From NCBI GenBank assembly GCA_020855015.1, contig JAHKLP010000024.1:1-16203 (forward strand): a stretch of DNA of 16,203 bases, in the 5' to 3' direction. Both the position numbers and the translations under genes were made by a program. Every line of letters starts with the position of its first letter. Within the stretch, counting starts at the first letter, position 1. The notes beneath the pieces were generated by a model. It was not told the origin of the DNA and made no database searches. It was given only the letters and a program-made list of their open reading frames with translations. The stretch is from Methanobacterium sp. Lineage in GTDB: Archaea; Methanobacteriota; Methanobacteria; Methanobacteriales; Methanobacteriaceae. This document shows positions 6,131 to 16,203 of this stretch, piece by piece.

Positions 6131-7429
6131 ATGATCTGGAATGAAGAGATTGAATGTATGGCCCATGATGAACTGAAGAAACTACAACTTAAAAGATTGC
6201 AGGATGTAGTTAAAAGGGCTTATGAAACTGTACCCTATTACAAGAAACGTTTTGATGAAGCAGGGATCAAACCAGAGGATATTAAAAACCTGGATGATAT
6301 TCAAAAACTACCTTTAACTACCAAAGATGATCTCCGCGCAGCCTATCCCTTTGGAATGTTTGCGGTGCCCCGTCGTGAGATCGTGGAAGTTCACACCTCA
6401 TCTGGAACCACTGGAAAACCTACAGTATCGGGATATACAAAGGAAGATATTAAAATCTGGAGCGAAGTGATGGCTCGAGGTTTAACGATGTTCGGAGTTA
6501 CAGAGGATGATATAATTCAGAACACTCATGGTTACGGACTTTTCACAGGTGGTTTCGGGGTTCATTATGGTGCCCAGTACATAGGGGCCACTGTAATCCC
6601 TATTTCAACTGGACAGACCCGCAGGCAAATCGAAATAATGAAAGATTTTGGAACTACCATCTTAATAGTCACTCCCTCCTACGGACTTTATCTTGCTGAA
6701 GTTGCTGGAGAAGAAGGTGTAGGGCGTGGTGATCTTAATCTTCATTCGGTTGGTTTCGGAGCTGAAATGTGGACTGAAGAAATGCGGCAGGAACTCCAAA
6801 ACAGGTTTAATGCTCCTGCATATAATATTTACGGCTTGACAGAAATCATGGGGCCTGGAATAGCTCTTGAATGTCCTGAACAGGATGGTTTGCATGTGAT
6901 GGAGGATCATTTTTATCCGGAGATTATCGATTCTGAAAGCATGGAAGTTCTTGGAAATGGGGAAACAGGAGAACTTGTTTTAACCACTTTAACCCGTCAT
7001 GGAATGCCAATTATTCGTTTTAGAACCAAAGACATAACCAGTCTGAAAAGTGGAACATGTTCCTGTGGCAGAACTCTTATCAAGATGGAACGTATAACTG
7101 GAAGGACCGATGACATGCTTAAGATTCGGGGAGTTGCTGTTTTCCCCTCCCAAATCGAGAAAGCCCTCCTTAAAATGGATGGCATTGAACCACATTACCA
7201 AATAATTGTCACCAGACCACAACACTTAGATGAACTTGAAGTTCAAGTGGAAACATCACCCCACCTCTTTTCTGATGAAGTAAAAGAGTTAGTAGGGATT
7301 AAAAAGAAAATAGAACATTTTATTCATAATGAAATCGGTTTAAGAGTTAACGTTACCCTGGTGGAACCAAAAACACTGCCACGTAGCGAAGGTAAAGCTG
7401 TTAGGGTTATTGATAAAAGAGAATTGTAG
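6131..7429 (+). CDS. paaK: Phenylacetate-CoA ligase-like (aryl-CoA ligase) adenylate-forming enzyme
   Basis: A 432-residue enzyme of the PaaK branch of the adenylate-forming superfamily: ATP + aryl acid + CoA gives aryl-CoA + AMP + PPi. Motifs seen: the nucleotide-binding loop HTSSGTTGKPT (residues 88-98), YGLTE (234-238), the hinge and second half GRTDDMLKIRG (324-334), and the C-terminal lysine region RSEGKAVRV (Lys422). A CSCGR segment (310-314) is also present. Length is normal. The start is ATG 6131, with AAGGAG about 7 bases upstream; an in-frame TTG at 6125 overlaps that site. The ACT-protein gene follows 11 bases downstream, and iorAB converge on the pair, which favours aryl-acid activation feeding IorAB. 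The alternative is coenzyme F390 synthetase: relatives of this family in Methanothermobacter carry that annotation, and motifs alone do not separate the two. Confidence 0.9.
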   Translation: MIWNEEIECMAHDELKKLQLKRLQDVVKRAYETVPYYKKRFDEAGIKPEDIKNLDDIQKLPLTTKDDLRAAYPFGMFAVPRREIVEVHTSSGTTGKPTVSGYTKEDIKIWSEVMARGLTMFGVTEDDIIQNTHGYGLFTGGFGVHYGAQYIGATVIPISTGQTRRQIEIMKDFGTTILIVTPSYGLYLAEVAGEEGVGRGDLNLHSVGFGAEMWTEEMRQELQNRFNAPAYNIYGLTEIMGPGIALECPEQDGLHVMEDHFYPEIIDSESMEVLGNGETGELVLTTLTRHGMPIIRFRTKDITSLKSGTCSCGRTLIKMERITGRTDDMLKIRGVAVFPSQIEKALLKMDGIEPHYQIIVTRPQHLDELEVQVETSPHLFSDEVKELVGIKKKIEHFIHNEIGLRVNVTLVEPKTLPRSEGKAVRVIDKREL

Positions 7430-7440
7430 GGGGATTATTT

Positions 7441-7872
<432 letters not shown>

Positions 7873-7888
7873 AAATTTTATTTTGAGC

Positions 7889-7915
7889 TTTTTTTTCTTT
7901 ATTATATTTTTTTTT
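7889..7915 (+). terminator. Poly-T terminator after the ligase/ACT operon
   Basis: Two T-runs, T8 at 7889-7896 and T9 at 7907-7915, follow the ACT gene stop within 17-45 bases. Archaeal RNA polymerase terminates at such U-runs without needing a strong hairpin, and none is seen. The region is the junction of two convergent operons; on the minus strand a T5 run (7931-7927) could end the iorAB transcript. Confidence 0.6.
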
Positions 7916-7939
7916 ATCTTTTTACTAAAAATAGATGGA

Positions 7940-8536
7940 TTAAAGATTTTCCATACAAAACTTGAACCCTTCTTCAAATGCCTTCAGATTAATGGGAATG
8001 CTCCTTTCAGGCAGATTATCGTACATTGACTTTATTATACTTTCTTTATCCAGGGGGAATCCTGTTACTGCAACAGCTCCACCTAACATGACCATGTTCA
8101 TTGATAGTATGTGGCCTGCCTTCTTGGCCATCTCGTCTGCGTCCATGGTAATTACCTTTTTTGCATGGGATTGAAGTTCATTCAGAATTGTGGATGAATC
8201 TGGATACGAATGCTCACTTTGGCTGATGTTAAAAGGATAAATAGGTGCAGTATTCATAACCACATGAGTATCTTTATTCACCATGTTAACTCCTCTTAGG
8301 GCTTCTAATGGTTCAAATGCCAGGATAAGGTCGGCATTACTTTCCTCAATAAGTGGACTGTGGGATGTCCCAATTTTCATCTGGGTGGATACCTCACCCC
8401 CCCTCTGGGACATGCCATGTATTTCACCCACAACTACTGGTAAGTTTTTTTTCATAGCAGCTTCGCCCATGATAACTGATGTTTTGATAATTCCCTGGCC
8501 ACCCACTCCTGAAATGTAAATTTGGTAAGGATGCAT
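7940..8536 (-). CDS. iorB: Indolepyruvate:ferredoxin oxidoreductase, beta subunit
   Basis: A 198-residue subunit belonging to the pyruvate/ketoisovalerate oxidoreductase catalytic-domain family. The N-terminus has the nucleotide-like loop GVGGQGIIKTS (residues 10-20), then HGMSQRGGEVSTQ (40-52), both standard for IorB and the POR gamma domain. With IorA it converts arylpyruvates, CoA and oxidized ferredoxin to aryl-CoA, CO2 and reduced ferredoxin. In methanogens the reverse direction can make aromatic amino-acid precursors. The ATG at 8536 is 2 bases past the iorA stop, and its Shine-Dalgarno GAGGAGGGA lies within the last iorA codons, so the pair is translationally coupled. The size is typical. 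Cytoplasmic, with no metal-site cysteines, as expected for this subunit. Confidence 0.95.
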   Translation of the reverse strand: MHPYQIYISGVGGQGIIKTSVIMGEAAMKKNLPVVVGEIHGMSQRGGEVSTQMKIGTSHSPLIEESNADLILAFEPLEALRGVNMVNKDTHVVMNTAPIYPFNISQSEHSYPDSSTILNELQSHAKKVITMDADEMAKKAGHILSMNMVMLGGAVAVTGFPLDKESIIKSMYDNLPERSIPINLKAFEEGFKFCMENL

Positions 8537-8538
8537 TA

Positions 8539-10419
<1,881 letters not shown>

Positions 10420-10506
10420 ATTATCTTCCTAATACAAGTAGAACTATTGGTAGAAATTATTTTAGTGATCTTGATTCTGATAGGTTTATTCAACATGTTA
10501 AAAGAC

Positions 10507-10521
10507 CTGTTTAAACAACAG
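10507..10521. promoter_or_regulatory. Possible operator: CTGTT/AACAG dyad near the iorA transcription start
   Basis: CTGTTTAAACAACAG contains the perfect palindrome TGTTTAAACA (10508-10517) and the wider CTGTT/AACAG dyad. The core TAAACA recurs at 10541-10546 and 10550-10555, flanking or overlapping the candidate TATA box. The dyad sits about 30 bases downstream of that box, where initiation is expected, a position suited to a repressor. No regulator gene is in the window. By-eye inference. Confidence 0.35.
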
Positions 10522-10544
10522 TCAATTTTGGATTACCTCTTAAA

Positions 10545-10554
10545 CAATATAAAC
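10545..10554 (-). promoter_or_regulatory. Candidate TATA box for iorAB
   Basis: Read on the minus strand as GTTTATATTG. Initiation about 25 bases downstream would fall near 10520-10525, giving a leader of about 100 bases before the ATG at 10419. The TATA is flanked by the TAAACA repeats described for the possible operator. Other AT-rich sites are present in the gap, so this choice is tentative. Confidence 0.3.
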
Positions 10555-10675
10555 AGAACAATTAATTATATCTACGTTGTTATTAGGTTTAGATCTTTTT
10601 TAACTTTTTGAATTTATAATGTAACTCTTGATTCTCCATATGTGTCCAAATTTTATTGGAAATTAAATCTTCTCT

Positions 10676-12682
10676 TTAATCAAATATTTGATCATATAGA
10701 GAACTGTTTAAGGGTATAATTGGCAGATAAACTACTGATGGGTGCTGTTTGTCATGGTAAATAGTTTGATGTGCTTTATGTTGCTTTGTATCTGTGGCGA
10801 TAGGATTACCCGTGTTAGGGTTAGGATGTAATAGGGGATATGCACTGGAATAAATTTCCAGGCGGATTTTGTGTCCTGGTAGGAAAACATGCCCCATATC
10901 AAATAGTTGGATGCGATATTTTTCTATTTTTCCAGGGTCAAGCAGAACTTCTTTGTCAAATCCTTGCCGGAATCTGGCCCTTATAGCCCCTCCACATTCT
11001 TCAGGACCCAAATTTATGGCTGTACCATTGGGATATACATCTAAAACTCTGATCATGAAATCTGTGTCTTTTGCATCTGTGGATGCGTATATCTCCGCAG
11101 TCACCGGGCCCAAGATCATCACTGATTCTTCCAGGGGCGAGGTAGTGTAAACCAGTACATCTGAACGGTTTTCAGTGCTAACACAATCAAAAGCGAAACT
11201 TTCAACTGGCACTGACCTTGGATTAGCTGGATCGTATGTGTATTTGTCTATAGATGATACATTCAAACTATTATTAGATTTGTTGGAATTGTTCAGATTA
11301 AGTTTCCATTCTAGAACGCCGTTACCATTAAGAGTGTTGGCCTGTCCTCCACTTGCAAGGTAGAGGGGAGTTACATTCAAATCATTGGGAGGATAACTAG
11401 TGAGGTTTATCCATTCATTCAAACCAGTAAGATATACTTTCACAGGGGATAGTTCCAATTTATTTGTTGAGTTATTTGAAGTTGAGTTTTTAAGATAAAC
11501 ATCAAAAAATGCAAGATGATCAACATAAATATCTATTTGAGCCCCTGGAACCGGCAGATCACCAACTTGTGAGAGTTGTGAGGAAGGTTGAGAGGTTCCA
11601 TTATTGGTCCAGGGCCCTATAATTAAGTATTGGTCTTGATCCATGGATGAATCCTTGTTTATTCCATTCCAGTAGAATAGAGCCCCAGGTTGGTTTGAAT
11701 CAAACCATCCACTGGTAGTCATGGTGGGTATACTGATCTGCTTTAAATCATTAGCTGTGAATTGTATTTGCTCCCAGTATTCATCCATGGTGGGGTGCTT
11801 AAGGAACTGACGGTAGAGAGGCAGCTCGCTTCCCATTACTTTGTCCGCACTTATGAGTGGCCTGTGATTAAATGCCATGGTTAAATTAGTTTTTTGAATG
11901 TTTAAATTCGGATTACGACCATTATTTTGAAGTGTCCATGGAAGAGCCCACCCCATATTGAATACTCCACCAATGGATGGTATTTCCTGCATATATCTCC
12001 CATTGGCCGATGTGGGAGCTATGCATACCAGATGGGGTGGTTTTTCCCGGGCTGCCAGCCACTGGACAGTGCCCATATAAGATGATCCCATCATACCTAT
12101 TTTTCCATCTGACCATGATTGTTTTGCAGCCCATTCCACTGTATCATAGCCATCATGCCCTTCCTGGAATAGGAAGTTAAAATTCCCCTGTGAATCTCCT
12201 TTACCTCGAACATCCTGCACCATGAGAATGTATCCCTGTCTAGCAAAATATTCTCCCAGACCAGTATAGTTCATGTTAGCTGCACTTCGCCCGTATGGTG
12301 TGCGGATGATTATTACTGGATACTTTCCATCCTTTTGAGGTAGCCAAACATCAGAGACAAGTTTTACACCATCACGCATGGGGGTTTCGATTCCTAAAAT
12401 TGTTTTAACGGTGTAATTTTTGCTTGTTCTGTTTGTGTTATTAGCTTCAGTAAAATTGGTTTGATTTGTTTTGTTAAGTGTTGTCAGATTTCTGGTGTAA
12501 TTGATGGTTGTTAAATTCTCACCAGTCCCAGGATTATCAATGTAATTTTGAGATTGGTTCAAAATGGGTTCTGTACCCGCATTAATGGATGTTTGGTTTT
12601 GCTCAAGCAAAACCAGTCCAAACAGAACACCAATAAATGCAAAAAATGATAGAAATACTATTGCAAATGGAGTTTCTTTCAT
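10676..12682 (-). CDS. Exported CocE/NonD-family (S15-like) alpha/beta hydrolase with altered catalytic triad
   Basis: A 668-residue protein with an N-terminal membrane helix (about residues 6-26) acting as signal peptide or anchor. A sequon-crowded linker follows (28-91), with about eleven N-X-S/T sites. The alpha/beta-hydrolase begins near TPMRDGVKLVSDVWLP (100-115) and continues with VRGKGDSQG (158-166) and nucleophile motif GSSYMG (Ser201). The Asp motif SGWFDSNQPG (Asp328) follows. The C-terminal jelly-roll domain (about 410-660) includes EESVMILGPVTAEIYAS, typical of CocE/X-Pro dipeptidyl-peptidases. The catalytic His expected in the GPW(S/T)H motif is Asn360 here (GPWTNNG), so triad chemistry is in doubt. 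Known relatives cleave esters or peptides; the substrate here is unknown, acting outside the cell. Start ATG at 12682 with GGGG upstream. It is divergent from the metallopeptidase gene, 87 bases apart. Confidence 0.9.
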   Translation of the reverse strand: MKETPFAIVFLSFFAFIGVLFGLVLLEQNQTSINAGTEPILNQSQNYIDNPGTGENLTTINYTRNLTTLNKTNQTNFTEANNTNRTSKNYTVKTILGIETPMRDGVKLVSDVWLPQKDGKYPVIIIRTPYGRSAANMNYTGLGEYFARQGYILMVQDVRGKGDSQGNFNFLFQEGHDGYDTVEWAAKQSWSDGKIGMMGSSYMGTVQWLAAREKPPHLVCIAPTSANGRYMQEIPSIGGVFNMGWALPWTLQNNGRNPNLNIQKTNLTMAFNHRPLISADKVMGSELPLYRQFLKHPTMDEYWEQIQFTANDLKQISIPTMTTSGWFDSNQPGALFYWNGINKDSSMDQDQYLIIGPWTNNGTSQPSSQLSQVGDLPVPGAQIDIYVDHLAFFDVYLKNSTSNNSTNKLELSPVKVYLTGLNEWINLTSYPPNDLNVTPLYLASGGQANTLNGNGVLEWKLNLNNSNKSNNSLNVSSIDKYTYDPANPRSVPVESFAFDCVSTENRSDVLVYTTSPLEESVMILGPVTAEIYASTDAKDTDFMIRVLDVYPNGTAINLGPEECGGAIRARFRQGFDKEVLLDPGKIEKYRIQLFDMGHVFLPGHKIRLEIYSSAYPLLHPNPNTGNPIATDTKQHKAHQTIYHDKQHPSVVYLPIIPLNSSLYDQIFD

Positions 12683-12769
12683 TATTTCCCCACTAAATAG
12701 TCAGTTAGATGTGCGATGAAAATGTTCCAGATAAAAGGTTATTTGAAGATTGTATTATAATTAACTCTG

Positions 12770-13324
12770 ATGAAAATTAAAGTTCAAGATATTGAAGTTA
12801 AATGTCAAATTTTCCACCGGAAAGTTAAATACTCTCGTTTAGAGATTAAAAACGGTGTACTTAACATAATAATGCCTTCTGGTGTCGATGATTATGATCG
12901 TTTAATTAATAAACATGAAAGATGGATTTATCAAAAAATTTCACGAATAAACAGGTTGAAAATTGAATCTCAAAGTAAAAAACTTGATTACAGTCGTGAT
13001 AATAATTCATTTCGGGAAATGGTTCTAGATTATGCTGATAAAATATCTCATGATATGGGTTTGAAAATTAATAAAATAACATTACGTAAAATGAAGACCC
13101 GCTGGGGTAGTTGCAGTTCATTGGGAAACATAAGTATTAACATGCGTCTTAAATATCTCCCAGAAAGTTTAATCAAATATGTAGTCCACCATGAAGTTTG
13201 TCATCTTAAAATAAGAAAACATAACAAACAGTACTGGAGTTTAGTATCTTCAGAATATCCTGATTATAAGAAATACGAAGATGAACTCTCAATTTACTGG
13301 TTTCTCGTGAAAGATTTAGATTAA
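12770..13324 (+). CDS. YgjP-like zinc metallopeptidase domain protein (DUF45/M48-related)
   Basis: A 184-residue soluble protein of the YgjP/DUF45 family. It shows the family block KMKTRWGSCSSLGNISINM (107-125), with the conserved RWGSC, and the zinc motif HHEVCH (140-145). His141, His145 and Glu142 form HExxH, and His151 is placed as the third ligand six residues on, followed by the usual QYW. The fold is that of gluzincin-type metallopeptidases; the physiological substrate is not known for this family. No signal peptide. The ATG at 12770 has no Shine-Dalgarno sequence and an in-frame stop lies just upstream, so translation may be leaderless or weakly initiated. It is divergent from the exported hydrolase. 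The somewhat shorter N-terminal part relative to bacterial homologues is normal for archaeal members. Confidence 0.9.
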   Translation: MKIKVQDIEVKCQIFHRKVKYSRLEIKNGVLNIIMPSGVDDYDRLINKHERWIYQKISRINRLKIESQSKKLDYSRDNNSFREMVLDYADKISHDMGLKINKITLRKMKTRWGSCSSLGNISINMRLKYLPESLIKYVVHHEVCHLKIRKHNKQYWSLVSSEYPDYKKYEDELSIYWFLVKDLD

Positions 13325-13374
13325 TTGTATCCAAATCAGTTATATTATTGATTTTTCATACCGGCTTTATTGAA

Positions 13375-13388
13375 AATATAGCTATATT
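13375..13388. promoter_or_regulatory. 14-bp perfect palindrome in the tfrB upstream gap
   Basis: AATATAGCTATATT is an exact 14-base palindrome, 50 bases past the metallopeptidase stop and about 120 bases before the presumed tfrB promoter. It could be an operator or simply a feature of AT-rich DNA; no second copy was noticed nearby. Confidence 0.25.
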
Positions 13389-13507
13389 AATAATATTTTT
13401 TATAGGATGTTGATCTAGTACTCTATATATTTTATTTTACTATATTAAGAATCCATAATAGAACAAGATTCATAGAAGAAAAGTCGTTGAATTCATAAAT
13501 AGATGAG

Positions 13508-13516
13508 AATATAAAC
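13508..13516 (+). promoter_or_regulatory. Candidate TATA box of tfrB
   Basis: AATATAAAC, preceded by purine-rich GATGAG, lies about 40 bases before the tfrB ATG. Initiation near 13533-13538 would give a leader of about 12-15 bases, just enough to contain the GGAGAT ribosome binding site at 13539-13544. The spacing fits well. Confidence 0.4.
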
Positions 13517-13548
13517 TTTTAAAAGATTTAAACTATTTGGAGATTGAA

Positions 13549-15078
<1,530 letters not shown>

Positions 15079-15119
15079 TAAAAATAATATTTTTTGATTC
15101 TGAGAAAATAAAAAGCCAG

Positions 15120-15132
15120 AAAGGTTTATATA
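15120..15132 (+). promoter_or_regulatory. Perfect methanogen box A element directly before trmJ
   Basis: AAAGGTTTATATA matches the methanogen box A consensus AAANNTTTATATA at every fixed position. Initiation about 22-27 bases past the box centre would fall near 15150-15157, downstream of the trmJ ATG at 15141 and just ahead of an in-frame ATG at 15159. The element therefore conflicts with the expected protein start; it may be fortuitous, or the gene may also be read from upstream. Confidence 0.45.
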
Positions 15133-15140
15133 GGGATAAA

Positions 15141-15836
15141 ATGATTTACGTAGTTTTTATGGAACCAGAAACTCCTGGTAACATAGGTTTTCTTGCCAGG
15201 ACCATGAAAAACTTTGGTTTAGATCATTTAGTTCTCATTAACCCATGCCAACTGGAACACGAAGCCTACTACCAATCCATGCATGCCCGTGAAATCATAT
15301 ACAATCGTCAGGAATACAATTCACTGCCTGAATTTATGGAAAAGGAAGGTATTGATTTTATAGTGGGAACCACTGGCACTGCAGGCGGAAGCTACAACAT
15401 TCCCCGAATTGCCATCACTCCTGAAAACCTGGCAGAATCCTTAAACATCCAGGGAGATATAGCCCTCATATTTGGAAGAGAAGGAGATGGACTTACCAAT
15501 CATGAACTGGAACTCTGTGATTTGGTAGTTTCCATTCCCACCCATGAATCTTACCCCATACTCAATATAACACATGCAGCGGCCATCATTTTTTATGAAT
15601 TATTCAAAATCCAAAAAGATTATCCTGTGGAAGATTTAGACGAGGCATCACTAGATGAAAAAGAGGGTCTTATTGAGTACGTGGATGAGGTGCTGGGTAA
15701 ACTGGATTATCCTCCCCATAAAAAAAAGAATGCCACAATAGTCTTCAAACGAATGTTAGGACGAGCTTTTATATCAGGAAGAGAAGCACATACTCTAAAA
15801 GGAATGTTTCGCAGAATAAGGGATAGACTAGACTAA
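15141..15836 (+). CDS. trmJ: SPOUT (SpoU/TrmH-type) RNA methyltransferase, TrmJ-like
   Basis: A 231-residue SPOUT-class methyltransferase. It has the three motifs of the knotted SAM-binding fold: EPETPGNIGFLARTMKNFG (residues 8-26, with Asn14 and Arg20), ALIFGREGDGLTNHEL (108-123) and SYPILNITHAAA (137-148). The PGNIG form of motif 1 and the extra C-terminal tail of about 75 residues fit TrmJ, which 2'-O-methylates tRNA nucleotide 32. Other TrmH-family targets cannot be excluded. ATG 15141 is preferred because it provides the first beta-strand (IYVVFMEP), and AGGGAT lies about 4 bases upstream. The next in-frame ATG, 15159, would remove that strand. It follows tfrB by 62 bases with a T6 run in between, so partial read-through is possible; dcd follows after 128 bases. 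Confidence 0.9.
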   Translation: MIYVVFMEPETPGNIGFLARTMKNFGLDHLVLINPCQLEHEAYYQSMHAREIIYNRQEYNSLPEFMEKEGIDFIVGTTGTAGGSYNIPRIAITPENLAESLNIQGDIALIFGREGDGLTNHELELCDLVVSIPTHESYPILNITHAAAIIFYELFKIQKDYPVEDLDEASLDEKEGLIEYVDEVLGKLDYPPHKKKNATIVFKRMLGRAFISGREAHTLKGMFRRIRDRLD

Positions 15837-15851
15837 ATGCAATTTGATTAA

Positions 15852-15863
15852 ATGTTATAACAT
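15852..15863. promoter_or_regulatory. 12-bp perfect palindrome between trmJ and dcd
   Basis: ATGTTATAACAT is an exact 12-base palindrome 16 bases after the trmJ stop and about 100 bases before dcd. The centre contains a TATA-like TTATAA, so it could be a promoter overlapped by an operator, or chance in AT-rich DNA. Confidence 0.25.
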
Positions 15864-15964
15864 GATACTGTGCGTAACAAAAAGGATATTTCTAATAATC
15901 ATTAAAGACTTGAATAATAAAAGATCCAAAGGTAACTATTGACACTAAATAAAGAGGGAAAAAT

Positions 15965-16203
15965 ATGGCTATTTTAAGTGACCAGGACATCAGAAAATAC
16001 TTGGATGAAGGAAAAATTTCTATTGAACCATTAGAAGACCCTGGAAGACAGATCCAGCCATCATCAGTTGACCTCAGAATAGGGGATGAATTTAAAGGTT
16101 TTCGCATAATCAGAAAACCCTGTATCGATCCACTGGACAAATCAGACCTAGAATCCTACATGGAATCATTCCACCTGGAATCTGGTGAGGCATTTATTAT
16201 ACA
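15965..16203 (+). CDS. dcd: dCTP deaminase (5' part only, cut by window end)
   Basis: The first 79 codons of a dCTP deaminase/dUTPase-superfamily protein are visible. The start MAILSDQDIRKYLDEGKI is typical, and RQIQPSSVDLRIGDEF (28-43) is the hallmark block of archaeal Dcd, containing the PSSVDLR element. The enzyme removes the amino group of dCTP to give dUTP for dTTP synthesis. Some archaeal members are bifunctional and also hydrolyse dUTP; the distinguishing C-terminal residues lie outside the window. ATG 15965 has GAGGG about 7 bases upstream. It is on the same strand as trmJ, 128 bases away; no strong TATA box of its own was identified. Confidence 0.93.
   Translation, partial: MAILSDQDIRKYLDEGKISIEPLEDPGRQIQPSSVDLRIGDEFKGFRIIRKPCIDPLDKSDLESYMESFHLESGEAFII

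Noticed and set aside
10645..10660. TCCAA/TTGGA hairpin after the exported hydrolase gene as a terminator
   Set aside because: Only five pairs and no following minus-strand T-run.

Overview
The window looks like chromosomal DNA of a hydrogenotrophic methanogen of the order Methanobacteriales, most likely Methanobacterium or a close relative. The evidence is a TfrB-type CoM/CoB fumarate reductase subunit (FrdB-like part fused to an HdrB-like part), indolepyruvate:ferredoxin oxidoreductase genes beside a PaaK/F390-synthetase-like ligase, methanogen-style box A/TATA elements, purine-rich ribosome binding sites, AT-rich intergenic DNA, and exported proteins dense in N-glycosylation sequons. No IS element, CRISPR array, tRNA or rRNA gene was recognised.

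Left part (1-5216). A histidine kinase cut by the window edge (minus), a small TPR protein (minus), and a glycine-rich membrane protein (plus) are separated by two long AT-rich gaps (753-1118 and 1539-2047). These gaps hold hairpins and weak promoter candidates but no convincing gene. A likely two-gene minus-strand operon follows: a sodium:solute symporter (4943-3330), then a metallo-beta-lactamase-fold lactonase-like hydrolase (3306-2446).

Middle (5217-12682). A surface-anchored PsbP-like protein precedes an aryl-acid module. The module has an aryl-CoA ligase and a tandem-ACT protein on the plus strand, converging on iorA-iorB on the minus strand. Together they would activate aryl acids such as phenylacetate or indoleacetate to CoA thioesters and reductively carboxylate them to arylpyruvates for aromatic amino acids; the ACT protein is a candidate amino-acid sensor. 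Next, on the minus strand, is a secreted or anchored CocE/NonD (S15-like) hydrolase. It has a heavily sequon-loaded stalk and an Asn where the family normally has the catalytic His.

Right part (12770-16203). All genes are on the plus strand: a YgjP-like zinc metallopeptidase, tfrB, a TrmJ-like SPOUT tRNA methyltransferase, and the 5' part of dcd (dCTP deaminase), cut by the window end. A perfect methanogen box A lies immediately in front of the trmJ start codon, too close to serve that start.

No clearly undescribed system is evident. The items most worth checking are the catalytic His-to-Asn change in the hydrolase, the symporter/lactonase pair, the aryl-acid module with its possible operator, the promoter/start conflict at trmJ, and the bidirectional hairpin at 1821-1866.
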